From Siphonodentalium dalli (taxonomy: Eukaryota > Mollusca > Scaphopoda > Gadilida > Siphonodentaliidae): a stretch of 64,000 bases of DNA. Position numbers and translations under genes: made by a program. The stretch covers positions 16,740,440 to 16,804,439 of the forward strand of contig CP136061.1 in the NCBI GenBank assembly GCA_032622095.1. The letters are read 5' to 3'. The notes under the pieces were generated by a model. It was not told the origin of the DNA and made no database searches. It was given only the letters and a program-made list of their open reading frames with translations. This document shows, in pieces, positions 22,270-32,298 of this stretch; within the stretch, counting starts at the first letter, position 1, and each line of letters opens with the position of its first letter.

Positions 22270-22420
22270 CAGGATTTAGTCGAAAATATGGCTTGTTGCC
22301 ATTCATTGGAATGAATGGCATTCCGATGAATGGCAACAAGCCATATTTCCGACTAAATCCTGAAAAGATACCCATAATTCTGCTGTGGTTAAGGAGTGGA
22401 TTATTTAGGGCATTACTGTA
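22270..22420. mobile_element. palindromic MITE, TTACTGTA end
   Basis: 22270-22362 is a hairpin with arms CAGGATTTAGTCG...GGCTTGTTGCCATTCAT and their complement. The right flank runs GCTGTGGTTAAGGAGTGGAT to GGGCATTACTGTA. The relative at 36589-36713 has the same CAGGATTTAGTCGG block and CAGTA...TACTG ends with TA duplication. The left end of this copy is replaced by the hairpin at 22197. Confidence 0.65.
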
Positions 22421-22468
22421 CTTGTAAATGAGTATTCAGTATACAAAGGGTTAAGATGTATATAGTAA

Positions 22469-24755
22469 TGAAAGTGTCAATGACACTGTAGCTCAACTTA
22501 GGTAGGGGAATAATTTAAAGGTACTCAATCCGAAAAGAGGGTCCCCATCTCAACAGATTCCAACAACAACAATCCGATCAGAGGGTCCTATATTACTATT
22601 TCTTTGGCTTTGGGGGTAAAAAATATTTGATTCGAGGAACCCATCAAATAAAGCTCAGAGTTATTAGATATTGATTTTTGAAATTCGTTAATTGCTCGAG
22701 ATGGGTACTAATTACTGCCGTCAATTTGGTAACCTGCTCGAGATTTTACGCCAAAACTCTATTCAAACAGACAAGGATGCATAACTCTATAGTCAAGTGG
22801 TAAAATCTGGACTGTCTTCTGGGCCAGAAAGAATTCCCGATAATGAAAAATAATAGATTTCTAAAATCGATATCTAACAAATCTGAGCTTTGATGGGTGA
22901 CTTCCTTGACTCGATTCAAATATTTTTGACCCCCGAAGCCATTGAAATAGTAATTGAGAGGAGTTTTATCGGATTGAGTACCTTCAATGGTTGACAGTAA
23001 ATGGAGGAATAGGTAAGGTGCTAATTGAAATGTCTAACCTGCGCCAAAGGATTTAGTGGTGCAAAGAGTAAAATACAAGATGGCTGCTGGCGGCCATGTT
23101 TTTTGGCCATTTGACCCCAAAAAGACTCGATCCCATCTACGTGTCATTGTTAACATCCATGACAAATTTTATGAAGATCTGACCAAAGCTACGACCTACA
23201 AATTTCATGATGATCAGACGAACAGTAAGACCTGTGGATATCGCGCCAATGGATTCAATTTTGAAATCCAAGATGGCCACTGGCAGCCATGTTTTTTTGC
23301 CGAATGACCCCAAAATGACTCGTTCCCATCTACATGTCAATGTCAACATTCATGACAAATTTCATAAAGATCAGACCAAAGGTACGACCTGTAGCCCGCG
23401 CCAAAGGATTTAGTCATGCAAAGAGTAAAATCCAAGAATGGCTGCTGGCGGCCATGTTTTTCGGCCGAATGACCCCAAAATCACTCGTTTCCATCTACAT
23501 GTCATTGTTAACAACCATGACAAATTTCATAATGTTCCGATCAAAGCTACGACCTGTAGCCCGCGCCAAAGTATTTATTCATGCAAAGAGTAAAATCCAA
23601 GATGGCTGCTGGCGCCCATGTTTTTTGGCCGAACGACCACAAAATGACTCGTTCCCATCTACATGTCAATATTAACATCCATGACAAATTTCATGATGAT
23701 CAGACAAACAGTACGACCTATAGCCCGCGCCAATGGATTGAATTTTGAAATCCAAGATGGCTGCCAGCGGAATGACCCCAAAATGACTCATTCCCATCTA
23801 CATGTCAATGTCAACATTCATGACAAATTTCATAAAGATTAGACCAAGGTACAACCTGTAGACCGCGCCAAAGGATTTAGTCATGCAAAGAGTAAAATCC
23901 AAGATGGCTGCTGGTGGCCATGTTTTTCGGCCGAACAACCCCAAAATGACTCGTTCCCATCTACATGTCATTGTTAACATCCATGACAAATTTAATGATG
24001 TTGCGATCAAAGCTACGACCTGTAGCCTGCGCCAAAGGATTTAATCATGCAAAGAGTAAAATCCAAGATGGCTGCTGGCGGCCATGTTTTTTGGCCGAAC
24101 GACCCCCAAAATGACTCGTTCCCATCTACATGTCAATATTAACATCCATGACAAATTTCATGATGATCAGACGAACAGTACGACCTGTAGCCCGTGCCAA
24201 TGGATTGAATTTTGATATCCAAGTAGGCCGCCAGCGGCCATGTTTTTTGGCTGAATGACCCCACAATGATTCGTTCCCATCTACATGTCAATGTCAACAT
24301 CCATGACAAATTTCATAAACTTCTGACCAACGCAACGACCTGTAGCCCGCGCCAAAGGATTTAGTCATGCAAAGAGTAAAATCCAAGATGGCTGCTGGCA
24401 GCCATGTTTTTCGGACGAACGACCCCAAAATCACTCGTTTCCCATCTACATGTCATAATTAACATCATTGAGAAATTTCATGATGATCAGACGAACAGTA
24501 CGACCTGTAGCCCGCGCCATAGGTTGAATCTTGAAATCCAAGATGGCTGCCAGCGGCCATGTTTTTTGGCCGAATGACCCAAAATGACTCGTTCCCATCT
24601 ACATGTCAATGTCAACATTCATGACAAATTTCATAAAGATCAGACCAAAGGTACGACCTGTAGCCCGCGCCAAAGGAAATTGTTGACGGACACACGGACG
24701 ACGGACGCCAAATCATGGCAATAGCTCAAACTTACAAAAGTAAGTTGTGCTAAAA
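22469..24755 (+). mobile_element. rolling-circle-like element with about ten AAGATGGCTGC cores
   Basis: Left end GTGTCAATGACACTGTAGCT; about ten tandem cores of 155-170 bp from 23040 (GGATTTAGTCATGCAAAGAG, AAATCCAAGATGGCTGC, CCATGTTTTT, GACTCGTTCCCATCTACATG, CATGACAAATTTCAT, CGACCTGTAGCCCGCGCC); tail GTTGACGGACACACGGACGA; terminal stem AACTTAC-AAAA-GTAAGTT at 24729-24746. Non-coding. Interrupted near its start by 22519-22983. Helentron-like by layout (inference). Confidence 0.75.
22519..22983. mobile_element. MITE with AGGTACTCAATCCGA ends
   Basis: Inverted ends AGGTACTCAATCCGA and TCGGATTGAGTACCT. Flanks are TTAA on the left and TCAA on the right, possibly a mutated TTAA duplication. The interior is non-coding and contains a second inverted pair around CTCGAGAT. 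It splits the start of the element at 22469 from its cores. Confidence 0.75.
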
Positions 24756-25420
24756 ACCAGTAAAATTCAGTATTGTACATCATTATAAACCAATGGTACC
24801 ATACAGCTTAGGAGGTGGGAAGTGACCATCTATACCATGCAGCCAAAATACGGGGTGGGAAGTACATGAAATCAGATTTTGGATTATGACATTTTTATGG
24901 GATTAAAGGAACAGAAATATTCAAAGACAACCTATAATAGCTGAATTGTGGTTGTTTCTGACCTGGCAGGGTCCAGCAAAACATTCTATTCTGTTCAAAC
25001 TGAATATTGAACCGAAAACACATTAATGTTCGAAAATAAAATAAAATATAGAATCAAACTTAGTGAGACCGGACAAACATAAAATTGTATAATTAAGGGT
25101 AGTTTCAACCCGGAATGTTTGGTTTTATTGGGAAAATAGTGACTTCTTGCAACCGAAATTAAAAAAAATATATATCAATAAAATATAGCCTCATTCTTGT
25201 TTGTCAACATGTAGTTTTAGATGTGTGAAGTTACTCCTTGACCCTTGACCATACGGCAAAGTATGATGCTATATGGTACAAAGACTGACAACGTGTAACC
25301 GATTGAGGAATAATGTACTCAGAAAACAATTTCCATGTCACGGAACTCCAAACAACTTTATTTTTAGATAAAATGTTGTTTTGTATTTAGTGCCGAGTTA
25401 ATGATTATTGCATGCATATG

Positions 25421-25635
25421 TGACCCGCCATATCAAATCCAGTCATAAGTCAGGATTTTTTTACCCTGTGCCAATGCATTCTCTTATATATACGAGTCGA
25501 CCATAGGTCGCCTCGTATATATAAGAGAATGAATTAGCCTAACAATTTTTTACAATTTTAATAATTTTTTCTTGTAGTCTTTAAAATTTTATAATTTCAC
25601 CCTTACAGAGCCCCAGCCGTAAAAGTAGACATGTG
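25421..25635. mobile_element. half copy of the TGTGACCCGCC MITE
   Basis: ATATGTGACCCGCCATATCA and the hairpin at 25470-25538 match the left arm of 10451-10910. After it, AACAATTTTTTACAATTTTA and a stretch ending AGCCCCAG match the reverse complement of the interior of that element. The other arm is absent. Confidence 0.85.
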
Positions 25636-26011
25636 GTTGTGAATTGAAAACTGAGTTCATGCTTCTCAGATTGTATGAATTATACATTAATCAAGTTCGT
25701 TTGAAGCATGTAACTTTGGCTGCATGGTTCATTTCTGGAATTGTTCTGATGCGTATTGTGTACTTTAAAATTAAGGTGTTTGTTCATGTTTGAGGAAATT
25801 ATTTCACAATTCCTGTGTACTCTTTACTTGCAATTGTTTTATGATTCTGAGAATGTATTCAAAATATTAATTGCGAATGTTACAACAGCTGGCCGTCACC
25901 ATTGAACCAAAATAGTAGAACTGAATTCGAATTGAATATTGGGACCAAATCGAAAAATGAATCAATCATCGAATATCCACAGGACCCTAAGACCTGGTTA
26001 CTGTAACTCAC

Positions 26012-26136
26012 TGAGGTTGGTCCCAAATGGATGGCTCTGGTATTTTGTTTGTGTGAGATGTCTCATCCATATGTTGTAACAACTCTTCCTTTGTCGGAAA
26101 TTTATCTTGACAACTGAAGCATGCTAAAGAATGAAT
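26012..26136 (-). CDS. ZNF277: ZNF277 exon with C2H2 finger
   Basis: The acceptor CATTTTCAG precedes ATTCAT. The exon encodes IHSLACFSCQDKFPTKEELL, QHMDETSH and then IPEPSIWDQP, with a C-x2-C-x12-H-x5-H finger. It ends in CA before the donor GTGAGT, giving phase 2, which matches the next exon's leading G. The WDQ after the last finger is conserved in ZNF277 proteins. At 125 nt it starts in phase 0, matching the CAG end of the upstream exon. Confidence 0.92.
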
Positions 26137-26165
26137 CTGAAAATGAAGAAAGAAAATGCCATAGA

Positions 26166-26285
26166 AACAAGAGTGTCAATGACTGTGTGTTAATTGAAAG
26201 ACTATACATACTTCCAAGAAGATGAGGTCTAAACAGAATGAGGTCCCCAGAGGGTGATTTTGGTGAAGCAGAGAATATAGAAACC
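26166..26285. repeat. ACAAGAG start joined to half of a palindromic repeat
   Basis: ACAAGAGTGTCAATGACTGT is the start type of the element at 22469. CTTCCAAGAAGATGAGG and AGAATGAGGTCCCCAGAGGG follow, which is one arm of the GAGGTCCCC palindrome family; the second arm is missing. Confidence 0.65.
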
Positions 26286-26381
26286 AACAATAACTTTTTA
26301 GTACAATACCAATTAACCCTTTGTTTACAAAATATTCATTGACGAGTAGTTACCTTCAGATAATCAGTTTAACAAATGGCC

Positions 26382-26553
26382 TTAACCCTTTGAGTGCCAG
26401 GGCCCGATCTTATCGGCCCTAAACCTACACAATAAGTCTGTTAAAGAATATAATAAAATATATTAAAATTGTAAAATCGCATATATAAGAGAATGCATTG
26501 GCACAGGGTATATCAGTTGATACAAAAATCGGACCTGGCACTCAAAGGGTTAA
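26382..26553. mobile_element. piggyBac-like MITE, CCCTTTGAGTGCCAGG ends
   Basis: TTAA duplications at 26382-26385 and 26550-26553 flank perfect inverted ends CCCTTTGAGTGCCAGG and CCTGGCACTCAAAGGG, extended by CCGAT and ATCGG. The short interior contains one arm of the shared hairpin (CGCATATATAAGAGAATGCA then TTGGCACAGGG). About 172 bp with duplications. Confidence 0.92.
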
Positions 26554-26644
26554 AACGGCTGAAGGTAATTTGTAATAGTGGACTAGCTTGAATAACTGGT
26601 ATGATTTGATACTGAGCCTCATTTTGACATCAATGAGAACGTAC

Positions 26645-26837
26645 CTGTCTGCGTATATAGTTGACTAGCTTGACTTGTTGGTAGAAGTTGAGACTCAGCC
26701 TCATTTTGATTTCGCTGAGATCGAAGTCGTGTAGCTCTTGCATGTGAAGGCTCAATCGCTCAGCTTTGCTTGATGAAAATGGACAAAACAGGCAGTGTGC
26801 CTGAGATCCAGCCTCCTCAACCCAACCTTCCCAGTCA
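26645..26837 (-). CDS. ZNF277: ZNF277 exon with C2H2 finger
   Basis: The acceptor TCTCTTTACAG precedes T-GAC-TGG. It encodes DWEGWVEEAG, CLFCPFSSSKAERLSLHMQE, LHDFDLSEIK and LNFYQQVKLVNYIRRQ, then donor CAG|GTACGT. The finger is C-x2-C-x12-H-x5-H, and NFYQQVKLVN.IRRQ is a strongly conserved ZNF277 block. At 193 nt it starts with one base completing a GAT codon and ends in phase 0. The first 16 exon bases and the acceptor are copied in the array at 26838-27395. Confidence 0.95.
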
Positions 26838-27395
26838 CTGTAAAGAGAAATAACTTTATATAGAATATACTCAACCTTCCCAGTCACTGAAAAGGGAAAT
26901 AAGTCTATTTAGAATATATTCAACCCTCCCAGTCACTGTAAAGAGAAATAACTCTATTTAGAATATACTCAACCCTCCCAATCACTGAAAAGGGAAATAA
27001 CTCTATTTAGAATATACTCAACCTTCCCAGTCAATGTAAGGAAAATAACCCTATTTAGCATACTCAACTCTCCCAGTAAAGGAAAAGGGAAATAACTCTA
27101 TTTAGAATATACTCAACCCTCTCAGTCACTGTAAAAGGAAATAACACTATTTAGAATATATTCATCCCTCCCAGTCACTGTAAAAGGAAATAGCACTATT
27201 TAGAATATACTCAAACCTCCAAGTCACTGAAAAGGGAAATAACTCTATTTAGAATATTTATAACTCTATTTAGAATACACTCAACCCTCCCAGTCACTAT
27301 AAAGGGAAATAACTCTATTTAGAACATACTCAACCCTCCCAGCAAAGGAAAATAACTCTCATGAGAATAGAATATTTTCAACCCTCCCAGTCACC
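26838..27395 (-). repeat. about 49-bp array that copies the exon's splice acceptor
   Basis: Reading minus, each unit runs TATTCTAAATAGAGTTATTT, then CCCTTTTCAG-like pyrimidine tract and AG, then TGACTGGGAAGGTTG, the first exon bases of 26645-26837. Copies of CCCAGTCACT (or close variants) recur every 48-49 bp about eleven times between 26880 and 27390. The array lies wholly on the intron side of the real acceptor. Confidence 0.93.
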
Positions 27396-27690
27396 CTCTC
27401 CCCTCCCTAGCAACCCTCTCCCCTCCCAGTCACACTCTCCCCTCCCTAGCGACTCATGATTTCTCCACTCCCAGTCACCCTCTCCCCTCCTTAGCCATCA
27501 TGATTTCTCCCCTCCCAGTCACCATCTCCCCTCCCTAGCGACTCATGATTTCTCCCCTCCCCATCACCCTCTCCCCTCCCTAGCGACTCATGATTTCTCC
27601 CCTCCCCGTCACCCTCTCCCCTCCTTAGCCATCATGATTTCTCCCCTCCCAGTCACCATCTCCCCTCCCTAGCGACTCATGATTTCTTGT
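27395..27690. repeat. pyrimidine-rich tandem repeats of about 45-60 bp
   Basis: Variants of TCTCCCCTCCCTAGCGACTC, ATGATTTCTCCCCTCC and CAGTCACC recur about six times. The CCAGTCACC string links it to the end of the preceding acceptor array, so it may have grown from it. Confidence 0.85.
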
Positions 27691-27724
27691 TGTCTGTCTG
27701 AATGAGATTCTGACCTCCTGGTGA

Positions 27725-28084
27725 CAAACTGGTATAAGATTTATATTTTTTAGATATTAAAAGTTATAACGACTATCGACTTGCTCCTTTTTGTCGTCCG
27801 TCTGGTATAAGATTTAGTTTTTTATCAATGTACTCTTTTTCATTGTCTAGTCTGGTATAAGATATATATTTTTTATCGACTTACTCTTTCTTGTTGTTCG
27901 TCTGGTATAAGATATATATTTTTTATTGACATACTCTTTTTCATTGTCTGTCTGGTATAAGATATATATTTTTTATCGACTTACTCTTTCTTGTTGTTCG
28001 TCTGGTATAAGATATATATTTTTTATCAACTTACTCTTTTTCGTTGTCTGCCTGGTATAAGATATATATTTTTTATTGACTTAC
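27725..28084 (-). repeat. 50-bp array that copies the exon's splice donor
   Basis: GGTATAAGAT occurs at 27804, 27854, 27904, 27954, 28004 and 28054, exactly 50 bp apart, with one more diverged unit at 27731. On the minus strand each unit holds CAGACGAACAACAAGAAAGA-type exon-tail sequence, then GTAAGTCGATAAAA and ATATATCTTATAC. The first part matches the 3' end of exon 28085-28161 and its donor GTAAGT. Confidence 0.95.
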
Positions 28085-28161
28085 TCTTTTTCATCGTCCG
28101 TCTGATCATCAAACAGTGGATCCTTCTGTTTGTGGATCACCTCCCAATTCTTACCGATCTC
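28085..28161 (-). CDS. ZNF277: ZNF277 exon, acidic linker between fingers
   Basis: The acceptor TTGTATTCCAG precedes GAGATC. It encodes EIGKNWEVIH, KQKDPLFDDQ and TDDEKE, corresponding to the (E)LGKSWE acidic linker of known ZNF277, and ends AAA-GA before donor GTAAGT. At 77 nt it starts in phase 0 and ends with two bases that combine with the T of the next exon. The last about 20 bases plus donor seed the 50-bp array downstream. Confidence 0.9.
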
Positions 28162-28195
28162 CTGGAATACAAAACCAGACTCTCTATATCTCAAG

Positions 28196-28660
28196 TTAAC
28201 CCTTTACCCAACAGAACGGCCCTGTGCCAATGCATTCTCTTATATATGCGAGTCGACCATAGGTCGCCTCGCATATATAAGAGAATGCATTGGATTAACA
28301 CATATTGAAAATGATAAAATTATCAAAGAATGTAGAAAAATATTGTCAAAATTGTTAAAAAATGTAAGAAAAAATTATAAAATTGTTAAAGAATGTAAGA
28401 AAAAATGGTAAAAAGTGTTAAAAAAAGAATTTTTTTAGGCCAATGCATTCTCTTATATATGCAAGGCGACCTATGGTCGACTCGCATATATAAGAGAATG
28501 CATTGGCACAGGGCATAACTGTAACCATCACAATGTCGTCAATGAACCGGTTCCAATGATATCCATATTTGTATGGTGTTATTGAGACAGACAGAAGATA
28601 TTTTAGGCTGTTGAATCTTTATTTGGGCGTTTTTGGCCGTTTTGTTGGGTAAAGGGTTAA
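28196..28660. mobile_element. piggyBac-like MITE, CCCTTTACCCAACA ends, complete
   Basis: TTAA at 28196-28199 and 28657-28660; inverted ends CCCTTTACCCAACAGAACGG and CCGTTTTGTTGGGTAAAGGG. Contains two copies of the shared hairpin (28226-28293 and 28439-28507). It lies in a ZNF277 intron about 35 bp from exon 28085-28161. Same family as 12595-13462. Confidence 0.93.
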
Positions 28661-28939
28661 TCAGTATTCCATCGAAAAAGCCAAACACAACCGAACATAA
28701 CCAAACACAAGGCATATGTAGTTATCTTTCGACTAGTCTCTTGTGAAGTTTTGTGCAGTTTGGGTCACTAATAAGATATATAATAAACATTTTATATAAC
28801 GCATTTATCTTCAGCATCAAAAATCCAAACACAAGTGGGGGTAGTATATACCCTTATAAAAAACACTCTGGTAAAAGCCAGATAAACCATAGTTTATATG
28901 GGTAAAAGCCATGTAAAGTATGTACAAATGACATATCCT

Positions 28940-29300
28940 TGTAAAGTCCATGTAAAGGCATTGTATGGCTGCGGTCACCCCAAAGATCCATATGAAGATT
29001 GGTGATGATTGGATGAGAGAGGTGGCCTAAAGTGTGTGCTGAAGGATTTAGTCATACAAAGAGTAAAATTCAAGATGGTCGCTGATAGCCATATTTTTCA
29101 AAGAAATTCTGAATAATTTGATGGCTCCCATCTAGAGGTGATCCTAAACATGCCTGTAAATTTTCAAACAATTCTCAAATAAATGTGGGCTGCAGGATGT
29201 GCTGATAGATCAAATAGGGTGTGCTAACGGAAATTGTTGACTGATGGACGCACGCACGCACAGATGATGGATGCCAATCCAACACAATAGCTCAGTGCAG
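28940..29300 (+). repeat. short AAGATGG-core element
   Basis: GGATTTAGTCATACAAAGAG, AAATTCAAGATGGTCGCTG, GGCTCCCATCTAGAGGTGAT and the tail GTTGACTGATGGACGCACGC match one or two cores plus tail of the family at 1655 and 22469. Confidence 0.7.
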
Positions 29301-29404
29301 TCATAATGACAGGTACAAGCAAAAATTCGCTGGTCATTTGGGCTTTTCACCCGGTCATTGACCATGACCGAATGCTTATATCCAGTCTTGCTGCTCTCTT
29401 CACA

Positions 29405-29577
29405 TATTATCTATCATAGTTCCTGTTCTTTGGGCTGATTTTCTTACTTACCAGGTAATTAATCACATAATATCTATCATAGTTCCTGTTCTTTGGGCTG
29501 ATTTTCTTACTTACCAGGTAATTAATCACATAATATCTATCATAGTTCCTTTTCTTTGGGCTGATTTTCTCACTTAC
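29405..29577 (-). repeat. 63-bp in-frame array copying exon tail and donor
   Basis: CTATCATAGTTCC occurs at 29411, 29474, 29537 and 29600, exactly 63 bp apart; the last lies in the real exon. Each minus-strand unit encodes KISPKNRNYDRYYVINYL and then carries the donor GTAAGT. Because 63 is a multiple of 3 and the donor reads Val-Ser, the frame stays open through three extra units, creating competing donors and possible in-frame exon extension. Confidence 0.95.
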
Positions 29578-29710
29578 CAGGTAATTAATCACATAATATC
29601 TATCATAGTTCCTGTTCTTTGGGCTGATTTTCCGATGTTGTTTCTTTCTCATATGCTCTCGTAACACTGTTCTGTCTTTGAATGTTTTCTCACAGTATAG
29701 ACACTGTAAG
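29578..29710 (-). CDS. ZNF277: ZNF277 exon with C2H2 finger
   Basis: The acceptor CTTTCCAG precedes CTTACAG. It encodes LQCLYCEKTFKDRTVLREHM, RKKQHRKISPK and DRYYVINYL before the donor GTAAGT. The finger is C-x2-C-x12-H-x5-H, and HMRKKQHRKI.PKN.(E)YDR(F/Y)YVINYL is a hallmark of ZNF277. The first base C completes an Asn codon from the previous exon. 133 nt; ends in phase 0. Confidence 0.96.
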
Positions 29711-31448
29711 CTGGAAAGAAAAAGGAGAAAACAAGCATATATAAAAGAGTGATGAAGGGATGGATAAACATTGCATCCCATATTACCCACAATTAATACA
29801 TAGCCAAATTATGTTAATTTGTGGCCACCTATTTTTTTTTTAATTATAAGTTGAACGAGAGGCCGATCGCGATCAGCAGATGTTTAAACCATCCCTCGCC
29901 GATAGCATATAGCTATGATCGGAATCATAATCTAGAGTTTTTATTTTGGATTATAGAGTATATTGTTATGTACTACTAAAGTATAAGAGACAAATGAACA
30001 TAATAATACAAATTTTCAAATTATTTGAATTTATGGGTCAAAAGAGAAAGGTTAATATAACATCTGAACTGAAGAGCCTGCCCTGTAACTTGAAAAAGAT
30101 TACCACAGTTCATACAAAAGACATTAAGTAGCCCTCAATAAAATGTTTTCATACATTACAATGTTTTACAAGTATCTTGGAAGCTAAAATCCTTAACATT
30201 CAATTTTAATCTTCTAAGTGCTCTGCAGCCGCTAAAATTCAATCAACAATGACAATATGAACAGATTTGAAACTATGGCAATAATCCACACTAACTATTA
30301 ACAATATCTGCCTTTTTGGACTGGAGAAAATGATTTTTTAAGTACTTATTTTATTTCGAGTTATCTGACCCTTTTGTTGTCTCCTGTCTAGGACCCGTTG
30401 AAGCCCCTGACATGATAAGCTGAAGTCAGCCCTTTCCAAATGCTCTATAGTACTGAATCAATATTTTTCATACATAGAAAGGCATTGATTCTGTTCTTGA
30501 GATAAAATCCATGAAAACCCCATAGCCCTCAAAGTTAATCTTCTGACCCCTCAGTGGACCAAAAAGTCACTCAACCATGAACAAATAATGAGCTAGGTCT
30601 TCTAGCAATTGTCCATACCAAGTATTAATGAAATCCGCCCATTGGGACTGCACAATAATAAGAAGTATTTAAAATAGTGCTATCTGGTCCTAACCCGACC
30701 CAACCCTTTTGTTGCCTGTCGTCAAATAATTCTAAAGCCCCTTTAAAACAAGATTTAAAATGAGCAATCTAGCCCCAAGGATAATACAGGTACATATATC
30801 TTATTCTTGCCAATAACATTATGTGCTCCACAGACACGAATGGTCAGTATGAGTAATTTTATAACTATAATGTGCCAGTGGTTTCTGACATCATTCATGT
30901 GGTAAGTATATTGAGACAAGGTTGGACACAAATTTGTGTAATTTAGAAGGTGCCCTAGACTTTTGAAACTGTGGCTCCAGATGCTGGACCAGTATTATAG
31001 CACCCAATATTTGTCATCTGCATTTAAAATAGATTTTGTTGAATGTTGAACGGAGAAAGTTTTTTTAACATCGATGTTGGAAGCCAGAAACAATAGTGCT
31101 ATCTGATCCTAACCCTTTTGTTGCCTGTCGTCAAATAATCCTAAAGCCCCTTTAAAACAAGATTTAAAATGAGCAATAATGAGAATGCTGGCAGAATATC
31201 ACATTTGCTTTAACTGACTAATACTCATTGATAATTCATGAATAAAGCTACTGAATCTGTTTGATCATACTCTGAAAACAACCCAACAAATTAACAATGG
31301 ACTATTCCAATTTATATTTTTAGAACTTAATGGGAGAGTCCATTCAGTCATGAATGGGCTACAGATTATAATTCATGTTGGGCTAACATGATAGCTATAA
31401 ATCTCAGTTTCAATAAATCATATAGGAATGCAGGTGATAATGTTCTCA
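29711..31448 (-). other. ZNF277: ZNF277 intron, mostly unassigned
   Basis: Contains a duplicated block of about 95 bp (near 30670-30775 and 31090-31175, including TTTTGTTGCCTGTCGTCAAA and AAGCCCCTTTAAAACAAGAT). The segment 29845-29917 (GAGAGGCCGATCGCGATC, CGATAGC) recurs at 40830-40900. Otherwise nothing is recognised. Confidence 0.6.
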
Positions 31449-31830
31449 CAATGGGAAGCCTGTACTATTATCGAGTTATCAGAGCATTGGTGAATTCTAG
31501 GTAAAAAAGGACCATATCTTGATCTGCATTTTGGACAGAGGAACCCACATACCAAATATGGTTCTGATCAGATAAAAAATGTTTGAGTTATCACAGCATG
31601 CATGAACCCATATTCAAACTTGATCTGTATTTTGGGCTGATAAGCTCATATACCAAATTCAGTTCGAATCAAATATAAAATGTTTGAGATATTGCACCAT
31701 GCGTAAAAGTGTCTACAGACAGACTGACAGACAGACGGTCAGACAGACAGACATATCAATGGATGGACGAATGACAAGTGGACAATCCGGACATCGACAA
31801 TAAGTGTACCAAATAAAAAAAACTTATACT
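31449..31830 (+). repeat. GGACCATA/TTCGAA-type repeat with GACAGACGG tail
   Basis: Two degenerate cores (GATCTGCATTTTGGACAGAG, CATACCAAATATGGTTCTGA, GTTTGAGTTATCACAGCATG) are followed by CAGACAGACTGACAGACAGA and GGACGAATGACAAGTGGACA. The family matches 41955-42775 and 57715-57960. Its end is only a few bases from the splice donor at 31835-31840. Confidence 0.7.
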
Positions 31831-31840
31831 TAAATCTTAC

Positions 31841-31886
31841 TTGTCTAACTTCTCTTTCAATTTATCCAGAAATTCATCTATGAAGA
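31841..31886 (-). CDS. ZNF277: ZNF277 46-nt microexon-like exon
   Basis: The acceptor TCTTGTTTCAG precedes TCTTCATAG; donor GTAAGA. It encodes (V)FIDEFLDKLKEKLD(N), matching the conserved NEFL..L..KLDNLQC segment of ZNF277 just before the CLYC finger. Phase 2 at both ends, joining GTC on the left and AAC on the right. Too short to be found as an ORF. Confidence 0.88.
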
Positions 31887-32030
31887 CTGAAACAAGAAAC
31901 CGAGATGAAAATAAATGTAGACATCAGATCACATATAAGATATTAATTTAATTTTCAGACAATAGTTGTTTTATGCTGGCAAGGAAATAATCAAAGGCAA
32001 ATATACAACAAGAGCACTGCGAGGCATGGC

Positions 32031-32298
32031 TTAACCCTTTCATGATGGGAGCTGCATTGGTGCGGCATTAAAGACCCTGTGCCAGTGCATTCTCTTATAT
32101 ATGCGAGTCTCCCATAGGGAGCCTCGCATATATAAGAGAACGCACTGGCTTACAAGATCGAGGTCAATATTGTTAGGCAATGTATTCTCTTATATATGCG
32201 AAGCACCCTATGGGCTACTTGCATATATATATATAAGAGAATGCACTGGCACATGGTTTTCAAAAAAATTCAGGAAGCTTCAAACATGAAAGGGTTAA
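32031..32298. mobile_element. piggyBac-like MITE, CCCTTTCATG ends
   Basis: TTAA at both ends with CCCTTTCATGATGGGAGCTG and its partner GAAGCTTCAAACATGAAAGGG. Holds two copies of the shared hairpin (32081-32149 and 32176-32250). It sits directly after an ACAAGAGCACTGCGAGGCAT start at 31989, so it landed in a second repeat. Confidence 0.88.

Larger units (their letters stand above)
22030..26011 (-). other. ZNF277: ZNF277 intron of about 4.0 kb, repeat-filled
   Basis: Holds the hairpins at 22197-22420, a rolling-circle-like element (22469-24755) and a half MITE (25421-25635). In 24756-25420 and 25636-26011 nothing is recognised apart from AT-rich unique sequence. Confidence 0.8.

Noticed and set aside
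23056-23675. Frames across the AAGATGGCTGC cores as coding sequence
   Set aside because: The frames follow the tandem repeat period, differ between copies and are broken by stops in most units.
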